A DNA stretch of 64,000 nt from FEN-1297 sp964618785 (GTDB lineage Bacteria; Bacteroidota; Ignavibacteria; Ignavibacteriales; Ignavibacteriaceae): the NCBI GenBank assembly GCA_964618785.1, contig CAZUCY010000001.1, positions 1 through 64,000 of the forward strand, written 5' to 3'. The translations under genes and the position numbers were made by a program. Every line of letters starts with the position of its first letter. The first letter of the stretch is position 1. A model generated the notes under the pieces. The model was not told the origin of the DNA. It saw nothing but the letters and a program-made list of their open reading frames with translations, and made no database searches. Positions 16,781-25,949 of the stretch are shown here, piece by piece.

Positions 16781-17572
16781 TTAGTCAGTCTTACCCGCAG
16801 CCCAAAGCAGAGCTCCGGTTAAATGTTTTCTAATCATTTCGTTATCGTATGATTCAGCCTGATGGCCTAAAGAAGTAATAAAGCTTCTTCCTCTGCCAAT
16901 ATTCTGACACCAAATCAAAGGATGATCGCCCATGACTAAATTCACGTTTTTAAACCAGGGGTTTTCATCAATATTATATGATTTCTCATCAATTGAAACA
17001 AGCACTTTAACATTACTGTTTTTTCTCGGATCCCGGTCAAAACTGTAATATTCTTCTTTCCAGATAACGGAATCGGCCCCGAAACATACTGTCGCAGGAT
17101 TATTTCTGTTTTCAATTATCAGCTTTCCTTCATGAACTGGAGGATGTCCAAGAAAATAAGCGCCTGCTAATTTCTCAAACCAGGGCCATTTGAATTCAGT
17201 ATCTGTAGCTGAATGAACGCCAAGAAAACCGCCGCCGCCTTCTATATATTTTTGAAATGCAAGCTTTTCTTCATCGTTCAGAAGACTGTCTCCGGAGGTT
17301 AATAGAAATACAACTACATTGTATTTACTAAGTTCCTTTTCAGTAAAAAAAAGAGAATCTTCCGTAAAGGTGATTTTCCACTTATTCTTATGCGCAATTT
17401 CGTAAAATGCTTTTATAGCATTCGGTATTGATTCATGAAAATAACCCAATGTTTTGGTGAAAACCAAAATATTTAATTTTTGTGACTGGCTATTGTCAGC
17501 AAATGAATTCTGCGAAAAAGCAGCGTTTGTAAAAAACACTAAACTGATGAAAAATATAATTTTTTTTAACAT
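16781..17572 (-). CDS. Secreted ThuA-like domain protein
   Basis: A 263-residue exported protein (signal peptide through NAAFSQ). The mature part is a complete ThuA-like, glutamine-amidotransferase-fold domain: NILVFTKTLGYFHESIPNAI, then GGGGFLGVHSATDTEF, GHPPVHEG, MGDHPLIWCQNIGRGR and SLGHQAESY. ThuA proteins occur in trehalose or other sugar-modifying loci, often beside Gfo/Idh/MocA oxidoreductases and DUF1080 proteins; their reaction is not established. The length is normal for the family. It is transcribed alone, with the palindrome (element C) upstream and a strong terminator downstream. Confidence 0.85.
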   Translation of the reverse strand: MLKKIIFFISLVFFTNAAFSQNSFADNSQSQKLNILVFTKTLGYFHESIPNAIKAFYEIAHKNKWKITFTEDSLFFTEKELSKYNVVVFLLTSGDSLLNDEEKLAFQKYIEGGGGFLGVHSATDTEFKWPWFEKLAGAYFLGHPPVHEGKLIIENRNNPATVCFGADSVIWKEEYYSFDRDPRKNSNVKVLVSIDEKSYNIDENPWFKNVNLVMGDHPLIWCQNIGRGRSFITSLGHQAESYDNEMIRKHLTGALLWAAGKTD

Positions 17573-17608
17573 TGAAATTTTACCTGTAAATTATTTTTTT
17601 TATTATCT

Positions 17609-17632
17609 TTCCTATAATATACATTATAGGAA
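17609..17632 (-). promoter_or_regulatory. Palindrome with perfect 10-bp arms upstream of the ThuA-like gene (element C)
   Basis: Arms TTCCTATAAT and ATTATAGGAA surround ATAC, 37 bp upstream of the ATG at 17572. It includes the TATATT that serves as -10 in elements A and B, but TTGCAG is absent at the -35 position. This is the best-conserved copy of a motif found before all three neighbouring minus-strand genes and looks like an operator for a dimeric regulator. Confidence 0.65.
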
Positions 17633-17921
17633 GTCAAACTACTGAATAATTTCAACTGCCTGTTTAAACTACTTAAAGAGCAATTTCATCAAAAGACTTA
17701 ATTAATAGTGAGATTTAATAATACGCAGTGAAAATTGTCTTATGATAGAGCATCAAATCAATTTATTCTGAAATCAAAATTCCCAAGCTATGTTTTTTGC
17801 ATTCTTATAAATTTAGTTACTATATATTAAAGTTTCAAAAATATTTATCTGTACCGTGAACAAGTGTTTTAGCAGGGACAGGCGTCCACAGCACAGATAA
17901 TAGTTTATAAATGAGATTAGA

Positions 17922-20900
17922 TCATTTCAACAATAAAAGTTTCTTCGTCTGAACAAAACCTCCAGCTTGCATCCTGTAAAAATATACGCCTGAAGAATAT
18001 CCGTTATTGGCGGAAAATTGTACGGAATAATTCCCGGCAGATTTTTGTTCATTAACCAAAGTTTGTACTACTCTTCCCAATAAATCATATACTTTTATTG
18101 TAACTAAACATGCTTTGGGAACAGAGTAATTTATTATAGTCGATGGGTTGAAGGGGTTCGGGTAATTTTGTGAAATACTATATTCAGTGGGCAATTGATT
18201 TGTTTTATTTTTTACATCGGTTATTATCTTTACGTTGGATACTCCCGTTCTTTGGTTGTTACTTTGAAATGTTCCCCAGACCGGAGTATGTACCACAGCA
18301 TTTGTCTTTGCAAGTACTGCATTTTTTGAATAAGCTTTAGAAATTGTATTTATTGAATTTGTTTCATATATGCTCGAATCTGCATCATCATAAAAGGCAA
18401 GAAATCTTGCTCCCACAGTTCCGACATAAAGTGTCCCTTGTTCATAAAGTAGCGGCGCATCTACGCTCGTACTGTCTTGATAGTACCAATGGACACTTGA
18501 ACTTGTATCGAGCGCAACAACTTTTCCTCCATGATTGCCAAAATATATCATCCCTATATCAGATAAGGCAGGCGTAGAAAGAATAGGTGAACCACTTTGA
18601 TATGTCCACTTTATGTTTCCGTTCTGTATGTTAAGTGCATACAATTTTGAATCGCTGCAGCCAACATATAGATTTCCATTACCATCAATGACCGGAGATC
18701 CCGTAATTCTCCCTTCAGCTTGAGTTTGCCAGATAATGGTCGGCTGTTGTGCCCAGGGCATAGAGATTTTTAATATTTTCCCACTTATAGTACAATAGTA
18801 AATATAACTGCTATCATCCACAGCAGGCGAGGAATAAATGGAATCCGATAAGGCAAGCTGCCACGAAGGTGTAGGGGGAATTGCCGGATTTGTTAGATCG
18901 ATACCGTAAATATTACCTTTTACGGTTGCAAATACTAATTTCCTATCCGGTGTTATTGCTGCAGAGCCTGCAATTGGTGCATCGGCAAAATAATTCCACG
19001 CTACAATACCCGTCAATCTGTTTATAGCAACAAAATTTTTATTTGAAACACCTATGTATAGCCGGTTTGTTGTTGAATCTACAACAGGCGTTGAACTAAG
19101 TACGCCTCCCATCGCTAATGCCGGCCAAACTTCATTTCCATATTTTGAAAATGAATAGAGATTCTTGTCCGAAGAAGCAATGTACAATGTTGTGTCGTAA
19201 GCAATGGAACTCGAAGACATGACATTACCGCCTACTTGAAGCGAATACATAACATTCCCTAATGAATCTAATCTGTATACCGCATCCCCGGTTCCTATTA
19301 CATATAATACACCGCTCCCCAATAAGCTTGGACCCGCGTAAACCGGCCCATTAAGAAAAACTTTAAAACTTGATCTATTTATAATCGCGAAGCTCGAATC
19401 TCTTGCTCCTTGATTATCCTGTACAATAAGCTTTACTTGATTGGTCCCTTGATCAAAGTTATATGTCATCTGTTGTTTCATGCTTACAAGGTTGCTGTTA
19501 ACAAACCAGAAAACTGAATCAATAGTCCCATCAGCGTCTGTGCTTCCCTGGCTAGAGAATTGGAGCGTAGCTTTCAATATCTTCCCGGCATTAAGTTGAT
19601 TGACATCGCTTATTTTGACGGCGTGAGGTGGTTGATTGTAAGGCTGGGCATTCACTTCATTGCTGAAGGCACTTTCAATCAAATTAGTGCTCACAACTGA
19701 TACGCGGTAGTAATACATCTTGCCATTTGTCAAGCTGCTATCGATATAGGTTAATCCTGTCGTGCTATCGAGAAGAGATGAAGCAGGCGAGGCGTTTCCA
19801 CGATAAATGCGATACCGCAGAATGTTTGAACTCGCGCTTGCAGTCCAAGCTAATGCTATGCTCTTATTCTGAGGAGTAGCTGCAAGATTTGTCGGTGGAG
19901 CTATGGTAGTTGTAAAGGACCAAAATGCTGAGAAGTTACTACTTCCACCAATGTTGAGGGCACTCACTCGCCAATAGTAAACATTATAGTATGCCAACGA
20001 TGAAACTTGTTTAGAATTTGTGGTAATCGTTGAATCATTAAAAACTAATGTATTGAAGGAAGAATCTTTTGACACTTGAAGATGATACGATGTTGCCCCC
20101 GTTGTCCCATTCCAGGTAAATGGAGTATTGATTGAAACCCCCATTGTCCCATTTGCTGGAGAAATTAGTGTCGGTGTCGGAGGAAATGAAGTAGCCGTTA
20201 TATAAACTTTTTGTGACGGTTTTTGGGGATCATTGCTTGTTAATGCGAGACTGTCGTTATAAGTAACACCGGCAGCTGATGGAGCAAATGTCACCAGCAC
20301 ACTGTCCATCACTCCAGTAGGAATAGTGAGCGCCGTGCGATTGAGTGTAAAGACCGGGTTTGAGGTTGATATATTTGAGATCACCAGTGAGCTGTCTGTG
20401 CTTATATTCGTTATTCTGAGATAGGTGCCTTTACTATTGCCTGCTGCAATGCCGCCAAGGGTTAGTGAAAAGGATGATAATGACATTGAAGCAGAATGAG
20501 GGCGATTTAAGAGAATAGAAACAGTGTTGGAAGCATAATTCGTTACCGCCAGGTCAAGAGAGCCATCACCGTTAAAATCTCCAGATGTAACCGAGTAAGG
20601 CTCGTTACCAAAGCTTGATGTGGTGGTTTGAGCAAATGTGCCGCTCCCGTTATTCAAGAGGATGGAAAAGGTATTAGATGCCATATTAGGCACCGCAAGA
20701 TCTAGACACCCATCACCATTAAAATCCGCGGTAATAATTGAATAAGGTTCATTTCCAACGTTTATCGTTGAACTACCCTTGAATGTGCCGTCACCATTAT
20801 TCAAAAGAATGGAAACGGTGTTCTCAGCATCATTGGCCACCGCAAGATCAAGATACCCATCACCATTGAAATCCCCAGTTGTTACTCCTACTGGATAATT

Positions 20901-22063
20901 CCCCACAGCCGTGGTGGAGCTCTGTGTAAATGTGCCGCTCCCATCGTTCAAAAGAATTGAAACAGTATTGGAATGTTGGTTCGCCACCGCAAGATCCAGA
21001 TACCCATCACCATTAAAATCTCCGGTTGTGATCGAGCGTGGATGAAATCCAACACTATCAACGGAGCTTTGAACAAATTGGCCGCTCCCGTTATTCAAGA
21101 GAATGGAAACCGTGTTATTACCATCATTCGTTAGTGCTAAGTCAAGAAATCCATCGCCATTGAAATCTCCTGTCGTGATTGACCATGGACTCATCCCCAC
21201 CATGACAGTTGAACTGAGTGTAAATGTCCCATTTCCATTATTTAAGAGAATGGAAACAACATCCCCTCCTGCATCCGGGACTGCAATATCAAGATAACCA
21301 TCACCATTAAAATCCCCGACAGCAAGATGTCGTCCGCCCACACCAGTTGTTCTTGAGCTTTGCGTAAATGAACCATTTCCATTATTCAAGAAAATATTAA
21401 GTGTATCATTAATAACTACAGCAAGATCCAGATACCCATCACCATTGAAATCCCCAGTTGTGGATGACATAGGAGCAATCCCTACACTTGGAGTGGAGCT
21501 GTGTAGAAATTTTCCGCTGCTACTAATATCGCTCTTGATTGAAAAACTCCACGTATAGCCCCACTTTAATGAATCCCCCAAGACACTCTTTATCCCGTGA
21601 GTTAATGTCGNNNNNNNNNNNNNNNNNNNNNNNNNNNNNNNNNNNNNNNNNNNNNNNNNNNNNNNNNNNNNNNNNNNNNNNNNNNNNNNNNNNNNNNNNN
21701 NNNNNNNNNNTAGCCCCACTTTAATGAATCCCCCAAGACACTCTTTATCCCGTGAGTTAATGTCGTAGTTACCACCTCACCCACTTTAAACGGCATAACA
21801 GGTGTAATAGTTATGGTTTGGGTAGAGCTGTTGTAATTGTATATTGCTTTATGCGGTCCGCTGATGGAGCCGTTGATTTTAATTGTCGAGTTATTAATTG
21901 TTGATTGATCAATGTTTGTGCTAAATGTAACCGTGATAAAGGTGTTCTTGTCAATGCTTAATGCATTGCGTGCTGGGGTGAGGGAGACAACTGTTGGTTG
22001 CCCCATGACCCATGATGGTATAACAATTATTATTATTACAGCATAATATAGCACTCTTTTCAT
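17922..22063 (-). CDS. Large T9SS-secreted protein with FG-GAP repeats, Fn3 and PQQ-like propeller
   Basis: When the artificial join at 21556-21765 is collapsed, the frame is continuous and encodes 1328 residues. Order: signal peptide (ending VMGQ); SbsA-type Ig-like domain (about 22-125); seven FG-GAP/VCBS repeats of about 49 residues (GDFNGDGYLDLAVAN, TVSILLNNG), which usually bind calcium and form a propeller; an Ig-like domain with SLTLGGIAAGN; fibronectin type III modules; a PKD-like segment (FSSQGSTDADGTID); a PQQ-like repeat region (GNLYVGCSDSKLYALN); and a type IX sorting domain (QNYPNPFNPSTIINYSV to GGFVQTKKLLLLK). It should be exported and anchored at or released from the surface. 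Role: adhesion or matrix protein, inferred. Confidence 0.85.
21556..21765. other. Scaffolding artefact: 100 N flanked by an identical 55-bp duplication
   Basis: The 55 bases at 21556-21610 are identical to those at 21711-21765, separated by exactly 100 N. Removing the N run and one copy (155 bases) leaves 3987 bases for the spanning gene, exactly 1329 codons, with an uninterrupted frame. Two contigs overlapping by 55 bp were joined without merging; no sequence is missing. Confidence 0.93.
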
Positions 22064-22659
22064 AATATCTCCTTTAATTGAAGGACTTAAAAAGTTACAA
22101 TTCTATTAACTCGTATTAATTCTTTATAATCCGCTACTGAGTTCAGCATATTTCATTTTTTTATTTTTCCACATTGCAATAGTTAAATATTGCATTAGAA
22201 TTAACTTCAAATTTTATAAATATGAAGTAGGTTGTAGTATTGATTTGTAATTAGGAATTGACTGCGGAAGATTATCCGGCAGCACAGTCAACCCCCAAAT
22301 TACAGGAATTTATTAGCCGATATGTTAATAAGAATGGAAATAATGATTAGTCCTCTGCATTCAAAAATAAAATTCGTTGTTGTACTATAACAATTCATTT
22401 TTTAACCCCCGAAATAGTTTTAAATCAAAGCCAATTATTTAAATTGAAATGGAAACCCACAAAACCTTTCTAACGCTATATATAACTTACTAAATAAATA
22501 AATAATAATCAATCTTATTACAAAATTAGTTAATGTCCCAAAAGAATAGACGCAAATAAATATTTCCGGCTTAAAGGTGTACTGTAAAGTAGCAGTCAAT
22601 ATAATTTCGCTTTATCCCAATCTCAAAGAGTGCTTACATGACATCCAAACGAACTTAAA
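22064..22659. other. AT-rich intergenic region, nothing identified
   Basis: This stretch upstream of the T9SS gene start and downstream of the convergent fragment contains no convincing ORF or RNA. It should contain the promoter of the T9SS gene; the ATG at 22063 is preceded by AAAGGAGA, a good ribosome-binding site. Confidence 0.5.
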
Positions 22660-22884
22660 TTATTTTTTTGGGGGGCGTACCCCCTCAATTGAATTTCCAA
22701 TACAAAACCTCGCATCTGAAATTTTTTTTAATTCAACTCCGGCAGCGACATCTCGTTGGTACTTCTCGAAGGCTTGACAGACAAGTTCCTGAATTTTATC
22801 CTTGCGGCGGTCAGGTACTTCGTATCTGAAAACTGCAAAATTTGCTTGAACTTTTACGATTGGAAATAATTCGTCCCAAGTCAT
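22660..22884 (-). CDS. Short hypothetical protein, likely truncated
   Basis: A 74-residue protein (MTWDELFPIVKVQANFAVFR, then YEVPDRRKDKIQELVCQAFE) with a good ribosome-binding site (GGAG six bases before ATG). The first 60 residues resemble the N-terminus of a longer uncharacterised family (WxELFPxVxxxAxFAxxRY, with helices similar to a sigma-factor region 2). The last 12 residues (SIEGVRPPKK) look like out-of-frame tail, so this is probably a gene cut at its 3' end at the edge of the defence island. Confidence 0.4.
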   Translation of the reverse strand: MTWDELFPIVKVQANFAVFRYEVPDRRKDKIQELVCQAFEKYQRDVAAGVELKKISDARFCIGNSIEGVRPPKK

Positions 22885-23183
22885 GGGTTACTCCATTCGC
22901 TAATGAAACATAATTATGACACGCGGTTGTTCGGCGAGAAATGTTAGTGGGTTAGATTTGAATTGCTAAAACATGAAAAGAAGTGAACTTCTCTTCAACT
23001 TACTTATACCATAATAATTAAGATTTCTATACTGTATCAACAAATGAATTTTGTTATAATCAGTCTTATCTTAATTATTCATAGACAAGCATATTTTTGC
23101 GTATATGTCTCATTTTGTATGAAATATAAGTAAATTGATGGTCGGTAATTTCAATGGCACAATAAAACTAAAGAGGCATATAA

Positions 23184-24113
23184 ATGATACCAGATTTCCA
23201 GACAATAATGTTACCGTTCCTTGAGCTTTTAAGTGACGGAAAAGAACACGAACTACAAACATTGATTAAACAAATTGCAGATAAGTTTGAACTAACAGAC
23301 GAGGAACGGAAAGAACTTTTGCCTAGCGGAACCCAAGTGGTAATTTACAATCGGGTTGTTTGGGCAAAAACATATTTAAAGAAAGCTAATCTTCTTTCAT
23401 CTCCAAAACGGGCTATAATTATTATTACCGAACATGGCAAAAAAGTATTACAAAACAAACCACCAAAAATTGATATAAAGTTTTTACAAAGTTTACCGGA
23501 CTTTAAAGAATGGCAAACTTCTTATCAAACTAATTACCAAAACCGAAAAGATGACGACCAACAATCACAAGTCAATACTGATATAGAAAGCGGAAAAACA
23601 CCTGAAGAACTTTTAGAAGACTCATTTGTAAAACTCAAAGACGAACTTGCAGCAGAACTTATAGATAAAATAAAAAGTTGTTCACCAGCTTTTTTTGAAA
23701 AACTTGTAATTGATCTTTTAATTAAAATGGGTTATGGCGGTTCAAGAAAAGAAGCTGGGCAAATAATTGGCAAATCTGGGGATGGCGGAATTGACGGAAT
23801 TATTAAAGAAGATAAATTAGGACTTGATACAATTTATGTTCAAGCAAAAAAATGGGACAACACAGTTCCTATTGGACAAATTAGAGATTTTGCTGGTTCA
23901 TTACTATCTAAAAAAGCCAAAAAGGGAATCTTTATTTCTACATCAAACTATCCAAAAGGAGCTTATGATTTTGTTTCAAGCATTGAGCCCAAAATTATTC
24001 TAATTGACGGAAAAGAAATGGCTGGACTAATGATTGAATATCAAGTTGGTATTGCGATAAAAAACAATTATGAAATTAAAAAAATTGACATAGACTATTT
24101 TGAAGAAGCGTAA
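23184..24113 (+). CDS. mrr: Mrr-family restriction endonuclease
   Basis: A 309-residue protein with the two-domain layout of Mrr. The N-terminal winged-helix domain (about 1-95; LLSDGKEHELQTLI, TQVVIYNRVVWAKTYLKKA) is followed by a linker and a C-terminal restriction-endonuclease-like domain (about 165-290). Catalytic residues are visible as GDGGIDG (Asp204) and YVQAKKW (Gln220, Lys222), then IGQIRDFAGSLLSKKAKKGI. Mrr enzymes cut DNA carrying foreign methylation marks. It is the first intact gene of the island and has its own AGAGG-containing leader. Length is normal for the family. Confidence 0.9.
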   Translation: MIPDFQTIMLPFLELLSDGKEHELQTLIKQIADKFELTDEERKELLPSGTQVVIYNRVVWAKTYLKKANLLSSPKRAIIIITEHGKKVLQNKPPKIDIKFLQSLPDFKEWQTSYQTNYQNRKDDDQQSQVNTDIESGKTPEELLEDSFVKLKDELAAELIDKIKSCSPAFFEKLVIDLLIKMGYGGSRKEAGQIIGKSGDGGIDGIIKEDKLGLDTIYVQAKKWDNTVPIGQIRDFAGSLLSKKAKKGIFISTSNYPKGAYDFVSSIEPKIILIDGKEMAGLMIEYQVGIAIKNNYEIKKIDIDYFEEA

Positions 24114-24268
24114 TGCAAATTGAAAGACATTTTTGCAAGACCCTTATATGCAATAGTGGGTGTTTTAGTAAGTATTCAAAGTGGATTGCTCGCAACCGGT
24201 AGTGAAAGTGAAAGACATAGTAACTGGTAATACCCGAAAAAAAACCGGGGTGGGATTGAATTATTTAC

Positions 24269-24682
24269 TTGACTTTCTTTTCTATAGATACTTTTGGCCC
24301 TCGACATACAAGAATTTGGGAATTTCCCGCCCCTGATGACGGCGGCTTTAATAATATGACTATGGAAACCTGGTCTTATAACAGAACTCCTTATGTCAAG
24401 ATCGATTTTCATTATGAACACGGGATTGGGCATATTGATTATAATTATTTCCTTATAAAAGGTATTATCCAGTTGCCTCACCTATTAATAACCTATAAAG
24501 GTATTGATTTCCAGAGAACGTTGGCAAATGTTAATAATGATATTTATCCCGATTATTATGAATTCCTTTATTTTAACTACGCAGATAGAATAATTCCCCG
24601 GTATTCAATTCCATTTATATGGGATGTTAAAGACAGTGTGTATCTGAACACCCGCAACCACCGCCAGACTCGCCCTTATTGA
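24269..24682 (+). CDS. Partial hypothetical protein (C-terminal part of a beta-rich protein)
   Basis: The frame follows a stop near 24257 and starts at a TTG without a ribosome-binding site. It encodes 137 residues with plausible coding composition (YVKIDFHYEHGIGHIDYNYF, ANVNNDIYPDYYEFLYFNYA) and ends at TGA. The sequence looks like the end of a larger protein whose N-terminus was lost, possibly secreted. No family is recognised. It lies between Mrr and the methyltransferase. Confidence 0.3.
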   Translation: MTFFSIDTFGPRHTRIWEFPAPDDGGFNNMTMETWSYNRTPYVKIDFHYEHGIGHIDYNYFLIKGIIQLPHLLITYKGIDFQRTLANVNNDIYPDYYEFLYFNYADRIIPRYSIPFIWDVKDSVYLNTRNHRQTRPY

Positions 24683-25025
24683 TTTTTTGTTTATCTTAAC
24701 ATTTTTATTTTACTCAAGGCGCTTAATTTTTTGACAACATTACTAGTAATCCGGAACAAAAATTTATTTGCCAACCCGAAAAAAAGAATTATTTTTGGAA
24801 TGAGTGTATTTGAATGACAATTTTGAATATTATATAAAAAGATTAAAGTATATTTCTTTGTTAAATAGTTTTTTAATATAATGTAAAGTTTTCGGTGAAA
24901 TTATCTAAAACTTTTGTTTATTTTTAATGTATTATTGAAATAACAAATAATAATTAGCAATATAATATAATCTCTGTCTTTAGAATCTGAATAGTTTGGA
25001 TCAGTAAGAATAATAGGAATTAAAA
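24683..25025. other. Very AT-rich promoter region of the methyltransferase operon
   Basis: About 340 bases with strong AT bias and no ORF. TATAATATAAT-like stretches near 24960 offer possible -10 boxes, but I cannot fix a promoter. It presumably drives the two restriction-modification genes that follow. Confidence 0.35.
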
Positions 25026-25946
25026 TTGAAAAATAATGGTAAAGCGAACTCTTTTAATGAAATTGAGAAATTCGAAAACAAGATTATTCAAGGTGACTGT
25101 TTAGAAGTAATGCCAAAGATCCCAGATAAAAGTATTGATTTGATACTTTGTGATTTACCTTATGGCACGACACAAAATAAATGGGATTCTGTTATTAACC
25201 TTAAGCAACTTTGGGAGCAATATGAAAGAATTATTAAAGACAAAGGTGCTATAGTTTTGACTTCACAAGGGGTCTTTACTGCTAGGTTAATTCTAAGTAA
25301 TGAAAAATTATTTAAGTACAAGATAGTTTGGATAAAATCTAAACCGACTAATTTTCTAAATGCCAAGATTCAACCTCTACGTAAGCATGAAGACATCTGT
25401 GTGTTTTATAAAAAGCAGCCTACATATAATCCTCAAATGACAATGAGCGAACCTTATGATAAAGGATTTAGAAAAGATCAGTATACTGGTAGTTATGGTG
25501 ATTTTAAGCCTCGACATATTCAAAGTAATGGCGAAAGATACCCTTTGGATGTATTAGCTTATGATGAACAAAGTGCCGATGATTTTGTTTATGTTAAAAC
25601 TGCTGAATCCGAAGGCAAAGTGTTCCATCCCACTCAGAAACCAATTGAGTTAGGCTGTTATCTTATTAGAACGTTTACCAATCCAGGCGATATAGTACTG
25701 GACAACGCTTGTGGTAGTGGTAGTTTTTTACTTTCGGCTATTTTGGAAAACAGAAAATTTATCGGTATTGAAAAGAATGAGGATACATTACTTCATAAAG
25801 TTAAACCTATTGATTACATTAAAATATGTACAAATAGAATTTCAAGTATTCTGAAGAAAAAAGATTTAGAAGAATCTACTTTATCTCTTTTCAAAGAGCC
25901 TGTAGTTAAATTTCACACATTAAATTATCAAAAAAAAACGAACTAA
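25026..25946 (+). CDS. Beta-class site-specific DNA methyltransferase
   Basis: A 306-residue enzyme with circularly permuted motif order: the catalytic motif IV DLPYGTTQNKWD (Asp43-Tyr46) comes first, and the AdoMet-binding motif I DNACGSGSF (from Asp226) is near the C-terminus. This is the beta class of N6-adenine/N4-cytosine methyltransferases. DLPY replaces the commoner DPPY. HPTQKPIELGCYLIRTFTNP is the conserved segment before motif I. The start is TTG 25026 with AGGAA upstream; the next Met is at residue 28 and would cut into the fold. It lies 3 bases before the large methylase/nuclease gene, so the two probably form one restriction-modification operon. Confidence 0.88.
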   Translation: MKNNGKANSFNEIEKFENKIIQGDCLEVMPKIPDKSIDLILCDLPYGTTQNKWDSVINLKQLWEQYERIIKDKGAIVLTSQGVFTARLILSNEKLFKYKIVWIKSKPTNFLNAKIQPLRKHEDICVFYKKQPTYNPQMTMSEPYDKGFRKDQYTGSYGDFKPRHIQSNGERYPLDVLAYDEQSADDFVYVKTAESEGKVFHPTQKPIELGCYLIRTFTNPGDIVLDNACGSGSFLLSAILENRKFIGIEKNEDTLLHKVKPIDYIKICTNRISSILKKKDLEESTLSLFKEPVVKFHTLNYQKKTN

Positions 25947-25949
25947 ATT

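Noticed and set aside
22577..22777. 66-codon plus-strand frame
   Set aside because: It is antisense to the better-supported minus-strand fragment, which has a good ribosome-binding site and a familiar N-terminus.
22900..22960. Possible integron attC-like or repeat sequence (CGGTTGTTCGGCGAGAAATG)
   Set aside because: It looks out of place in the AT-rich context, but no matching R and L boxes or second copy could be found, so it is not called.
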